Position numbers and translations under genes: made by a program
The notes under the pieces: model-generated
Seen by the model: the letters and a program-made list of their open reading frames with translations, nothing else
Told to the model about the DNA's origin: nothing
Database searches by the model: none
In this document: piece after piece, positions 22,601 through 33,293 of the stretch
How the letters are laid out: every line of letters begins with the position of its first letter
How positions within the stretch are numbered: the first letter of the stretch is position 1
NCBI GenBank assembly: GCA_027579435.1
Contig: JANBPK010000972.1
Location: forward strand, 1-50,145
Source: Candolleomyces eurysporus
Lineage: Eukaryota > Basidiomycota > Agaricomycetes > Agaricales > Psathyrellaceae
Reading direction: 5' to 3'
Length of the DNA stretch: 50,145 nucleotides

Positions 22601-23207
22601 GACATTTGGACAAGACATTTGGACATTTCTCAAGGACATTTGGACATTTCTCAAGGACATTTGGACATCTCTCAAAGACACTTGGATATTTCTCAAAGAC
22701 ATTTCCAGAGAGTGTTTGGACATTTGGACATTTCTGAAGGTTGTGTTGAAGCAGGTCTGTCTGCCATCTGTCCAGGGATCTTGGATTTCATATTTCTCCC
22801 ATATGTTCTGTTCCTCCAATGAAAAGAATATGTATTCTGTCTACTGAGAAAAGGTTTTTCATATATCCTGTGGGAACTATGATTCTCAACACTTTAAAAC
22901 TATGAAATTTGACTTTGGTTTTCTGGGATTGCATATTTTCAATGTAGTTGACATAATAGTCATATTTCAAACTATGGAATTGCACTTGAGTTTCATATTT
23001 TCAATGTATTCTCAACAAAGTGGAAAGGAAGTATGAAAGGGAATTGAATTTCATATCTCACAAATAGTTTCTCTCTGGAAGTATGTTGGAATTATCTATT
23101 TAATATTTTCAAAATAGCTTCACAAAAACTATTCTGAAAGTATATCACATATTTTTATCATAGTTTTATCATATTTCTGTTGAAAATATGAAAGCTTGCA
23201 CCCAGTG
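22601..23207 (-). repeat. Right terminal inverted repeat of the CACTA-like element
   Basis: This is the reverse complement of the left arm. Its inner end (about 22,605-22,740) contains about five copies of a 21-bp unit, GGACATTTGGACATTTCTCAA and variants, one more than the left arm. Open frames across it (DISQGHL heptads) are by-products of the 21-bp period. Confidence 0.85.
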
Positions 23208-23650
23208 TGAGGCTATCGATGTATGAATAAATATCTCCACTGAATTTCTAGAAATGCTGAGCGCGGGGAACCTTTGGCCTCTCCAAGTCACGAAGGAACC
23301 AATTTTGTTGGAGAGCTTGCAGAAGAAATTCACCATTCAAGGTTGGAGTGTTGCATATCGTTTGTTGGAGTCACCGTCGCTGGTGACAGGCCTGAAGGAT
23401 GAAGTCAGTATGAGGCGGGTACCAAACTGAGACGCCTGCTTTGGCAATCGGGGTCNAACCCCTCACCGAAGCTAGGTGGAGGAAAGTGTTGTAGGGGTGA
23501 TGGATGGCGATGCAGTGAGAGTGCGCCGCCGCCAACTCCGCTGCCTGCACCTCCAAAAACTGAATTGATACATGACCATCGCTGCAACACCAATGCTCTA
23601 TCATTTTTTCTTTTCTTTCTTCATCCCCTCATTGTGTCCTTCCACTCACT

Positions 23651-24053
23651 ATGACATCCCCTAGACCGCTTATTCTTAAGAACAGCAGCCCAAAAGACCT
23701 GGCAAAACGAAATCGTCTAGTCAACTCCGTTCGCCCAGTAATTGACCACCCAGGTGTCGCGTACGCCATGATTTGGGTTATATTGTGAGTATTTCTTCAA
23801 GCTTTTGTATTTACCTTCCTCTCATCATGTCATTCTTCCTTCAATTGCATTCAGTTGTGCTGGCTTGCATGTATCCAATGACGAAGAACCCCATTACACG
23901 TTGCGAGGTTTCCTTCCAGATGGCACGGCCGTCCGTACGGCACATGTTTACTCTCCAACCAGGCACAAGATCTTCTATAGCAGAGGGAAGAAATATGCCG
24001 TTGGAGGATGGGCAAAGCTCCATTTTTGGTGCGATTGCGAGCAGGTGGACTGA
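23651..24053 (+). CDS. Small two-exon hypothetical protein, about 110 aa
   Basis: It starts at ATG 23651 (MTSPRPLILKNSSPKDLAKR). An intron at 23,785-23,854 (70 nt, GTGAGT...CAG) joins in frame inside AMIWVIF to CAGLHVSNDEEPHYTLRGFL. The protein ends WAKLHFWCDCEQVD at TGA 24051. A short hydrophobic patch (YAMIWVIFCAGLHV) spans the splice. The C-terminal CDC pair could bind metal, but this is speculation. No family is recognised. It sits alone between the CACTA-like element and retrotransposon-like debris. Confidence 0.5.
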
Positions 24054-24059
24054 CCGCAT

Positions 24060-24905
24060 CTTGGTACAATCTTGGTACGTCCTTCTCTGTTATGGAGTAC
24101 CTCAGATTGTCCAGAGGTTTGACAATACAGGAAGAGGTACGAAGATTCACTGTAATGAGAAACAGTGAAAGATGATATTGCTCGGTGAATCGGGGATCAG
24201 GGGGGTGATGACAGACGTTGAGTGATATCACTGATATCCTGGGACTTGAAGCGTATCGTTGCCAAGTATAGAGTGAATGAGAGAGTACACCTCTTTCACA
24301 AGTTGCTTCTGAGAGGAGAATCTGCTGAGGAGGATTAGGAGAGGGATTAGGAGGATTTGGGATGAGAGGTTGTGGAGGGACCGGAGGAGGGGATCGGAGA
24401 AGGTATTCTTGGATAGGATTGAGAGAAGGAAATTCGAGGGAACGAAGTCCTTCTTCAATATCTTGTAAGCATGAGGACGACGTCGTCGGTATAATTAGTT
24501 ACTCGGAGTTCAAAGGAGTTCGAGATGACTCTCTTGTTAGGATGGCGTTCGAAGCACGTAATATCCACAATAGTTGATCCTTCTTCGTAGCGAATGGACC
24601 CAATAGACGTCATAGCTGTAGGGTTCCTACCAGCTCTTGAGCAGACGGCGACAATTGGGAAACGTTGAGTGAATCGAATAGGACGAGGAGGTGAACGATC
24701 GGTATCGTGAGAAGCACTTGGCCTAGGGTAAGGTCTATGCCTCCGACGAGGGTGAGANTGGGGGACGATGTCGAGACGGGGGACGATGTCGAGACGAATG
24801 TACTCATTGTTGAGCGTCCACTGTGTTCTCAGTTTGAGCATACACAGGGAAAAGAAGTCGAGGGTAAGTCTGTCAGGCACCAGGTACAGGTAGACGAGAT
24901 TTGAT
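24060..24905 (-). other. Possible retroelement leader or gag relic
   Basis: Minus-strand open frames at 24,455-24,880 and 24,610-24,807 begin just downstream of a TATA-bearing, LTR-like stretch. They include a Ser/Thr-rich start (MSTFVSTSSPVSTSSP) and a basic RRRHRPYPRPSASHDTD tract. A GGGGACGATGTCGAGAC unit is duplicated at about 24,770-24,797. The frames disagree with each other, so the region is decayed. No reverse transcriptase or integrase motif is visible. The retroelement reading is inferred only from layout. Confidence 0.25.
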
Positions 24906-24947
24906 TCTCAAGAACAAGCTAAAGAACTACTACACGGTTTAGCTCGG

Positions 24948-24955
24948 TATTTATA
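24948..24955 (-). promoter_or_regulatory. TATA box (TATAAATA) of LTR-like stretch
   Basis: On the minus strand the sequence reads AGTATAAATACCGAGC and continues to the open frames at about 24,880. This is the usual spacing of a TATA box inside an LTR. No paired LTR was found in the window. Confidence 0.35.
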
Positions 24956-25133
24956 CTACTTGAACTGATCGGGCAAGTCCAGGCTGGCTCGATTCTTATG
25001 ACCAGCATTAGTGCTTCTACTGTTCCTACTTGATAACTATCAGCTATTAATAGNAAAGAAGCAGGGTAAAGGGCAAAGAAGCAAGNTAAACGATAACNAA
25101 TGAGNAAANGNNNCATAGGGNNAAGGGTGTCCT

Positions 25134-25209
25134 CGGGCTAAGGGTTAAAACTGGGGCAAAGGGCAAGATAACGGGCTAAGGGTTAAAACTGGGGCAAAGG
25201 GCAAGATAA
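25134..25209 (+). repeat. 38-bp tandem repeat, two near-identical copies
   Basis: The units 25,134-25,171 and 25,172-25,209 carry CTAAGGGTTAAAACTGGGG and CAAAGGGCAAGATAA. Diverged GGGTAAAGGGCAAAG copies and a cluster of N bases lie just upstream (25,054-25,122). This suggests that the array was longer and collapsed in assembly. Confidence 0.7.
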
Positions 25210-26551
25210 CAAGCTACTAAGGAGAGAAGTCCGAGAGAGTCCAAATCAAATACAAGTAAACAAGAGAAAAAAAAAAAGATACCCTAGGGGTTATTACATA
25301 ACAGCGTCGTCACTGTTTTACGCTAGCAGTTCACCACTGACACTTACAACAGCTCTTGCCCTAATCCTGCCTTGCGATACCCACAAGAAGCCATCTTGTC
25401 TCCCGTTTCCCCGGGAACACAATTCCAACCTTCGCTCTCCGCTGATAATCTCCTATTAGTATCATTTCCCTTGGATTCAATGACAACCAACGACGCCAGC
25501 ATTTACGCCTTCCCTCCCACAGGCAAGTCTTCCTACCTTCGGCCATTTTGATGGTGCTTGCCGCATTCCAGAGTGCTTCCTATTCAATGGCGGCTCGCCT
25601 CCATTTTTCTCCCAGCCCTTCACCGTTGATTCCCTGCACCATCCAGATCCACCGCGATGCTGCTGGAGTGTCCTTGATGGTTCGGTGGCTGGGTTTCACC
25701 AGCGTCTTCATGGTGAAGGCAGCTGAGACTGAGAGAAGGCGAGGGAGAAGGAGGGGAGGGTGATGAAGAAACTGGGTGCATTGCTGCATCTGCAATGGGT
25801 TTTCGGCACTCCTCAGCATCGTTGGCACCTCAAAATCCGGATGTGGTTGGGCCTTGTCACCGTTTCTCCAAGACATCTTCGCACCGACTCTACCCCAGCA
25901 AATGAAAGTGATACGTCGGGAATGATCGATTGGCGAAAGTGAGCAATAGTGTTTATCTTTCCTCCCTCCGAGTCGTTGATCATTATAATTTGCTGACACT
26001 CTCCCTGTTATTCTGTTCTAGCATCCCTGTCGCTTGCTAGTAGCTGAAGAGACAAACACTGACCCTTCCTTCTCACCGTTCCCTCCACCCATTCAACTAT
26101 ATGAAGAGATTGAAGCAGCGGAGGACCTGTCCCAAGCACCGGCCATAACCGTCATCCCGTTATTTGTTGACTTGCAGATGTCCTAAATCTCAAATCAAAG
26201 TGGTGCTCTAGTCGAGCTCGAGACTGCCGACCGGTTGGATAAACTTCATTTGACCAAAGTCAAGCTGCCCGTTTTGGTTACATGTTCAACGCTGCTGTCG
26301 TCTGTTCTGCGGACTGCGTTGATACGGCGCCGCCGGGTCTGTATATGCTCAGTGTTGCCACATATATTAGCTTCTTTGACAAATGTCAGGCAGTGGACAA
26401 ACGGTGCCAGCTGAGAACCCTAGATCTAAAGGGGGCTTGTGGATCCAAGGACGGTGAGTGCCAGTGGCGTTCAGCGCACCAAAAGCGGGACATTTCTTGG
26501 AGCATGACTGCATTGAAACTACGAAACGTACACGGACACGAGCTAGGACAG
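25210..26551. other. No supported gene
   Basis: Open frames on both strands (25,361-25,546, 25,580-25,999 minus; 26,282-26,671 plus) lack recognisable motifs. The last one overlaps and opposes the 3' exons of the NACHT gene. This stretch marks the transition from the repeat-rich to the gene-rich half. Confidence 0.35.
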
Positions 26552-29409
26552 TTAAGTGGAGGCCTTGCTTATTTCCATATAAATCGAGTCACTGAAAAGA
26601 CCCTGCACAGCTACACTGAGGACCAAATCACATGCAACCTCTGGTGCTGCAAGGCTAATTTCCGTCTGTAAACGTGCGTCTATCCATTGGAACAACTGGT
26701 CATCGTTCGAAATTGCAATAAGGATGTTAGAAAATGAACAAACTTACTCTGTATGCATCCATGGGTGTAAACAGGTCAAGCCTCTGTGGAAATAAGGTCA
26801 AAAAGGGCGCTCACGAAGGATCCAGAGGAGCACATACCCGATTGCTAGTGAAACGGCCGGTACTGGGAACTGATGGGCTCTCTGGGAGACTCCTGTGACA
26901 CTGTATGGAGAGTTTCTTGGTTAGATAGAATGCTCAAAGGCGAGAGAAGTCCATAAATACCTTCTCTCTTATCGCTTTTCCTATACGCCCTACATCGCGC
27001 TGCAAGGTCGTAGCTTGCTCCTGGTGTATTTTCGAGCGATACGCATATCCGCCGCTCATATAGATGGAAGAAATTCCGGAAAGCCAACAGAGCCTCGCCT
27101 GTAGCCATCTGTCTGGTGCGGGATCACTTTCCAAACCGAGGGCCAGGGATTCGATGCATTTGGTGAGGGCGAACCAAACTTGCTGGGGCCTGTGATCAGG
27201 AGGATCCCCGAATAACCAGAAGAAAATGAAAGTGAACAAATAGAAGTGGTATGACAAGTTTTGGTCAGGGAGGAGCTGCTTCAGTTTAGCGAGGATACTT
27301 TGTTCCGAACTCGTCTTCAGATACTGGACCAAGTGGTATTCACAACCCCAATGGCTATTTCTTGTGACTGGCGACGATGGAATATCGTTCAGCCGGTGCT
27401 CAAGTTTGAGGCTGAAGTAGTGGTAGGATAGCTTGAGGTGATAGGAAGGTGATACAAAGAAGGTACTTGACCGGGTTGCGGAGGCGAGGAAGTCGCGGAG
27501 AGATGTGTGGCGAATAATCACAGGTCCATCTTCGTCGATCCCCGGGCTATCGATGAGCTCTCGCAGACTGGCCACGACCTGAGAAACATCAGAAGCTTTT
27601 ACGCAAAGAAGATCTGCGATCTCAGCAATCGAAAGTGGCTCGGGAAGCAATGTGATGGTTGATATGATGTCAGAGAAGTAGGGAAAGTTTCGGGAATTTG
27701 CGAGGATGTGAGCATAGGTAACATCGAGATGTTTTTCGAAGTGGTCAACAATATACAAAGCAACAGCCGTCCCAGACCGCTGCTCCTTCTCGGTGTCGCG
27801 GCAGCGATCTGCAAGATAAGCATGGAATCTGGGAGGAGCAAAGAAATGTCCGGATCGACTTTCAGTTGTGAGGAAGTCGCGGAGGGAAGTGTGACACATG
27901 GTGACAGGTAAGTCGTCGGTGCCCGGAATATGGATGATTGCTTGTAGGTTGACGAGGACCCGAACGACTTCAAAACTCTCGATGCCGAGGAGTTCGGCGA
28001 ACCCGACAATAGGGAGTGGTTCAAAGAGCAATGCGAGAGTTGATATGATGTTGGAAGAATGGGGGAGATCCTGGGACCGAGAGAGCGTTCTCGCATAGAG
28101 GGTATCAAGGCCGGGGTTCATGTTGAGGGTGTGGGGGAGACGGTCCATCGGCGTTGATTGGTTGTCGGTGGGGTCGACGATGTACTTGAAGAGCGCGGAC
28201 GCGAAAATGAACGATCCTCCGATGTGATCCACCAATAGGTCTCTATCCTTCTTCGTTGGCCAATCCCCCTGTTTTCGAATATAGGAATTGATAATAGGAT
28301 TTCGTTCTTTCTCTGCCTCGAAGCAAGTCCGCATAAACGTGTCGATGTCGTCCCGCGAACAATGGTTGATGAGGTTCTCCAGACGGACTTGGCCGTTCTT
28401 CAGGTGGCTTTGAATGTGTTGCTCGACCCGACTGGTGATAAAGACTCGGAGAGGAACGAGAGGGTTTTTCTTGAAGAACTCGAGCATGTCGTCGATGAAA
28501 GCCTGCACGTCCTGACGGTCTTCACATTCGTCGAGTCCATCAATAACAATGAGGAATGGGCCTTTGAGGAGGGACGTTTTGAGGAGGCGGCCACGCTTGG
28601 CCGCAGCTTTGAACGGCTCATACACGAGGTGGCGAAGCTGGGCGACCAAATTCGACTTNAGAAGACCTGGCTTCGCTTTGACTGCCTTCTCAATGAATGG
28701 TGCCGCTTCGGGGACTGCGTCTGCCAATTGGCAGGCCAGAGTTGTCGCGAACCTCGTCATTCGACTTCGATCGCCAGTGTTTCGGAAAAAGAAAAAGCTC
28801 CCAACCAAGCGATTCCTCTCTTCGAACTTGAGCGCGATTGCTAGAGCGATAGCGGATTTCCCGCATCCTACGTAACCGTAAAGCCAGAGGACGTGGGTGT
28901 TCCACAGCAGTGTGCTATCGGCCCATGCAACAATTCTACGAATAATTTCTATTCGTGTACCAGGGAAGCACGCCGAATTCGGGGGAGATGTCTCTCGATC
29001 TCGAGTATGAGATGCATCAGGAATTGGTCGAAGGAGTCGAAGGAGGTATGAGACTTGGCAATGGATTAATCGGAATAGCGACTGGCAATGTCGGGGACAG
29101 CTGTAACTCACCTGCTTGGTCGATGGGCTCGGGATGCTGCTGATTTTCAACGGTTGCATCAGATCGATCAGAAACTTGGTTGAGGGTACCTTAACGAGAA
29201 AAGTCAACGAGTCGATCCCTGTCTATTGTTCAGTAAATAAACGAACGCTCACCATGGTTATCCCCGAAAATCGCGTTCTCAACGCGTTCGACTTTGTTCA
29301 CTGTGACTGTGCGATGGTAGTTATTTATTATCCGCACTTCTCTGCGCGTTGAATTAGTGCCTTCAGCACCAGAGAAGGCCCCCTCAGAGGGCGCAGATCT
29401 GTCACCCAT
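26552..29409 (-). CDS. NACHT-domain NTPase (fungal NLR-like) with duplicated helical/winged-helix region
   Basis: STAND-class NTPases of this type act as signal-switch proteins in fungal non-self recognition; the trigger of this one is unknown. The preferred start is ATG 29409 (MGDRSAPSEGAF). Introns lie at 29,175-29,252, 29,054-29,111, 26,916-26,960, 26,784-26,837 and 26,696-26,747, giving six exons ending ...ISKAST at TAA 26552. Walker A is GYVGCGKSAIA (about 28,877-28,845) and Walker B is FLIVIDGLDEC (about 28,556-28,524), followed by the sensor-like VFITSR. Downstream, an about 85-residue block ending CHTSLRDFL is repeated (about 28,067-27,822 and 27,683-27,430), the second ending RHTSLRDFL. 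No WD40, ankyrin or TPR repeats follow. One N interrupts residue 183 of the main exon. A related gene lies at 34,563-36,619. Confidence 0.85.
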
Positions 29410-30031
29410 CTGGAGAAGAGCACCGAAGACGAAGAGGAATTGAGCTCGAGGACGATGGTGATAGGTGCTGAGGAAGGAAGGGTGCACAGCTCGAGAGGAT
29501 GCCAGATAAGCAGCCTGTCAATCAACACGAGGTTAACATGAGGAACACCAATTTGAATACATTAAATGGTCAATTAGACGCCTGGAGCTCGTGATCAGTG
29601 CCGCAGCGAGTAGTTCCAGAACCAGTCGATTGGCTCGGGTCACGGAAGACAGTTCACGCCAGCCCTCGCCGATAAGTCAGGAGCGTATACAGACCTAATG
29701 CTCAGGTCGTTTGTGATAGGGATCCGGATCCAGACTCAGAATGTCGGGGTGGCTTGGCTGCGAGAAAAGGCTATCGCATTCAAACGGTCTGGATTCGAGT
29801 CAGCCCAACTCACAGGTAGTAATTATCCATTGATTTCGCTGGCCATTCTAGATCTTTTCCAGGCAGATCTGCATGCTCGGCGAGATATTCGGACTGCAGC
29901 CCTGCTTTCAAGCGGAACCACACGCGGCTCAATCAAATGCTGGTGCTGTTTGCCTTTGGCCTTCGATCACAACACTGCTGCCGACGCGGCAACATTTCAG
30001 AAAAACGATCGCTCGTCGAATATGTACCACC
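29410..30031. promoter_or_regulatory. Shared upstream region of the NACHT gene and NOP4
   Basis: A 622-bp divergent gap. Open frames within it have no support. It probably contains both promoters. No clear TATA box was identified. Confidence 0.45.
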
Positions 30032-33000
30032 ATGGCGTCAAATTTAGGAAAGCGTAAGGAAAGGGAAGACGAAGAGAGCCATGGGTGAGGTTTTCCCTCT
30101 ATTCTACATTATACAGACACGATGTTCAAGAAGATCTCCAGAGCCACACTTTTCGTATCCAATCTGCCGTATTCAGCGACCTCGGTCGACCTCGAAACCC
30201 TGTTCTCAGATATCGCGCCCGTCCGAACGGCTTTCGTTGTCACAGAACATGGGACCGGCGTCTCCAAAGGCGTTGGATACGTCTCCTTTGCCCTGAAGGA
30301 AGACGCAGAGGGTTGCTACACAAAAGTCGAGGAGGAGGGACTGTCAATAGCCGGAAGGAAGATTCGCGTGCAGTGGGCAGATAAACGGGTGAGTAGAGCT
30401 GTCATTCCATGGTTTCTTGATGTTTAATCTCAGTGTAGAAGCGTAAAGAAGAAGGGGCCTCTGAGGAGAAGAAAGAAGTCAAGAGTCGGCCCCGTCAGCC
30501 TGGACCTCGAACACCAAACGACCCTCTTGCCGTGCGCACCGTCATCGTGACCGGTCTTCCTAGCCCCCTCGACTCTAAAATCCTATGGAAGAAAATTCGA
30601 AAATGCCCTGGGGCAAAAGATCTCACCTGGCCCATCAAAAAAGAGAACGGAGAAGAAGATCCAAGTGCTGGTGAGTTATCGAGCACCGCGTTCATACATC
30701 TGAAGACTAATTATGCAACAGCCTACGTTCTCTTCGAAAATCCCGCAAAAGCTCAGGACGCCGTTAGCAAGCTCCACGCACATGTATACAAAGGCTCTTT
30801 GCTGTCGGTTACTCTCAAGAAACGACTCGAGCATCTCGCAAAACCTGCCGCTGCGAAATCAGGCTCGGCACCGACACGAGCAAGCCGTCTCATCGTTCGA
30901 AATCTTCCATTCAAAGCAACAGAACAAGACCTTCGCGCCATGTTCCTTCCATACGGTCCCGTGCATTCGATAACGATGCCTCTGACAGAAGCAAAGGAGG
31001 CCGAGGAGGGGGAACAGGAAAGTTCGCGGCGGAGGAACAAGGGCTTTGCATTCGTTTGGATGCTCAGTAAGAAGGACGCGGAAAGGGCTTTGGAAGGGTG
31101 TAACGGCAAGGCGATTCGGGCTGGTCTAGCGGAAGAGCTCGTGTCGGCCAAGCAAAAGAAGAAAAAGCAGTTGCGGTTGGAGAAGAGGATGAAGGGTTTC
31201 AAGAAGGAAGGGGCAGCAGCACCCGATGTTGAGTCTGACGCTGACGCTGAGGCCGAGGGAGGTGAAGAGAAGGAGGTTGGAGAGGACGACCAGGATGAGC
31301 GTGTCATCGCCGTCGATTGGGCGTTGAGCAAGGAGAAATGGAAGGAGGAAATGGCAAAGATGGAAGAACAACCTGCCGGGAGCGACGTCGAAATGGAAGA
31401 GCCTTCATCGGATAGCGGAGGTGAATCCGACAGTGGAGACGAGGGCTTGGGTGTTCACGAAGACGACGATAGCGGTGACGAGTCAACATCTTCACGCGAC
31501 GGGAATGAAGGCTATGATCGCGACACAGACGAAGAAGAACCCACCAAGCCGCAGCTACCTCCCCCCGAAGCCGGGACTACGCTTTTCGTTCGGAATGTCC
31601 CTTACATCGCGACAGAAGATGAACTACGGACATTGTGAGTATATCTTCTCCTTGCCGTGCCCCCGCTTGCTCAATTTACTCATATGATAATTTTCATAGA
31701 TTCCGCGCCTTTGGTCCCCTTCGATATGCAGTAATCACCACCGACCCTGCTACTGGCCGCTCACGGGGCACAGGTTTCGCGTGCTTTTGGAACAAAGAAG
31801 ATGCGGACAAAGTTGTCGATCAAAGCGAGATCCTNCGCTCAGAAACAACTGGCCACAATTCTGCAGTATGTCTCCCTGACCCTACTNGTCATCGCGGNTT
31901 ANTCACATGTATCCACCTAGCCAAAGAAAAATCCGTTTAGCCTACCCTCGATTCTCNCTCCTGATCCTTCGTCAAGCCTAGCACGGAGCTTGGTCCTCCA
32001 TGGTCGAACACTCGACGTNGTNCGTGCAGTNACCCGCGATGTCGCGAGCAGACTGAAGGAGGAGGGAGAAAAGCTGCGNGAGAAGCAGGANAAACGCAAC
32101 ATGTATTTGCTGCGCGAAGGGAGTACGTGGACGCCTCNACTTCCATCATTTCTGTGTTCTAATATCTCATTTTTTCCTCTAGTCATCCACCCCAATTCTC
32201 CAGCAGCGGCCAACCTCTCTCCCGCGGAGATCGAACGTCGGACTGCATCGTATAACCAACGAAGGACCTTGCTCAAATCCAACCCCTCGCTTTTCATTTC
32301 AAGGACGCGTCTTAGCGTGCGGCAGATCCCTCTATACGTTTCCGAACGCATGTTNAAACGACTCGCCATCCACGCTCGCCGTGCGTTCCAAACCGANGTC
32401 AAGGAAGGGCAAAGNGAGTCTTTGACCGNCGACGAACTCACGGAGCGATCCGAAACTGCTTTGGAGGAGATCTTGAAGAAGGGGTTGGAAGAGGCNGGGG
32501 AGGCTCCNCAAGAAAAAGACGCTGCGGGGAAGAGCAAGCATAAAGGNAAAGGACGGGATACTGGCGTGAAGCANACCAAGATTGTGCGCCAGAACGAACG
32601 TGTGGACCCTATCACGGGTAAAGGCCGAAGCAAGGGNTATGGCTTCATCGAGATGGGCAACCACGCTGACGCCTTGCGCGTCCTGCGGTGGGCGAATAAC
32701 AACAACGCTGTGNCGCCGCTGTTCCAGCAGTGGTATAAAGAGGAGCTGGAAGATCTTTTGAAGAGAGAGAAGGCGAAATCCCCAGGCGAGAAGGACGATA
32801 CGAGAATCAAGAGGATCCAGGACGAGATCGAGACGAGTAGTGCGACGAGGGTGAAGGGGGAGAAGGGGACTTTGATCGTGGAGTTCTCGATTGAGAATAT
32901 CCAGGTTGTCCAGAGGAGGTCGAATCTGCAAAAGGAGAAGGGACGTGATGGCGGTGCTGCTCCCAAGGAGGTAAATTAAATTTCGTCGGTTGGATGAATT

Positions 33001-33293
33001 CACACTGATCACCATACGATTAGCAGAAACCGTCGCCCGCATCTCCACAAAAAGGGTCCAAGAAGGACTCAGCGCGTCAGAAGCATTCGAAACGCGATCA
33101 TGAGAAGGGGGATGACGACGAAGAGGGGTCGAAGGCCGGCTCCTTGCCAAACAAGCGGAGAAAGGTAGAAAAGAAAGGCGATTCGGAAGCTGGGGATTCG
33201 CCTTCAAAAACCCAAAAGCCGTTCAACCCGGTCGGGGCTCTGATTGGTAGGAAGAGGAAGGAAAGGAAATCTGGGAGGAAGGNGAAAGCTTGA
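30032..33293 (+). CDS. NOP4: Nop4/Nop77-like nucleolar RNA-binding protein with four RRMs (RBM28 orthologue)
   Basis: Nop4 is a nucleolar factor needed for pre-rRNA processing and 60S subunit assembly. The start is ATG 30032 (MASNLGKRKEREDEESHG), and introns lie at 30,085-30,141, 30,389-30,438, 30,671-30,721, 31,635-31,699, 31,866-31,920, 32,123-32,182 and 32,971-33,026. RRM1 has ATLFVSNLPYSAT and KGVGYVSF. RRM2 is the diverged RTVIVTGLPSPLD. RRM3 has RLIVRNLPFKAT and NKGFAFVW. RRM4 has TTLFVRNVPYIAT and SRGTGFACF. A further block, TRLSVRQIPLYVSER with KGYGFIEM, is a fifth RRM-like segment typical of this family. Acidic linkers (SDADAEAEGGEEKE) and a basic Lys-rich tail support nucleolar location. 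Clustered N bases (31,834-32,712) fall mostly at third codon positions. This is an essential housekeeping gene and looks intact. Confidence 0.9.

Larger units (their letters stand above)
21341..23207. mobile_element. Non-autonomous CACTA-like DNA transposon, 1,867 bp
   Basis: The element begins CACTGGGTGCAAGCTTTCAT and ends with the exact inverted complement, finishing CACCCAGTG. It is flanked on both sides by TGA (21,338-21,340 and 23,208-23,210), a 3-bp target duplication. Long terminal inverted repeats span about 21,341-21,925 and 22,601-23,207. CACTN ends, a 3-bp duplication and clustered subterminal repeats are the diagnostic features of the CACTA/EnSpm group. The middle encodes no transposase, so mobility would depend on a Tnp2-type transposase elsewhere. 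The degenerate Tnp2 gene at 6.4-10.2 kb is of the right type, but no matching termini were seen around it. The arms are nearly identical, suggesting recent insertion. Confidence 0.85.

Noticed and set aside
22554..22847. ORFs with DISQGHL heptad repeats
   Set aside because: They are translations of 21-bp subterminal DNA repeats, and each arm gives mirror ORFs.
25134..25209. Internal telomere remnant
   Set aside because: CTAAGGGTTA resembles the fungal telomere unit but is embedded in a 38-bp repeat and not tandem as TTAGGG.
26282..26671. Plus-strand ORF of 129 codons
   Set aside because: It lies antisense to well-spliced 3' exons of the NACHT gene and has no motif.
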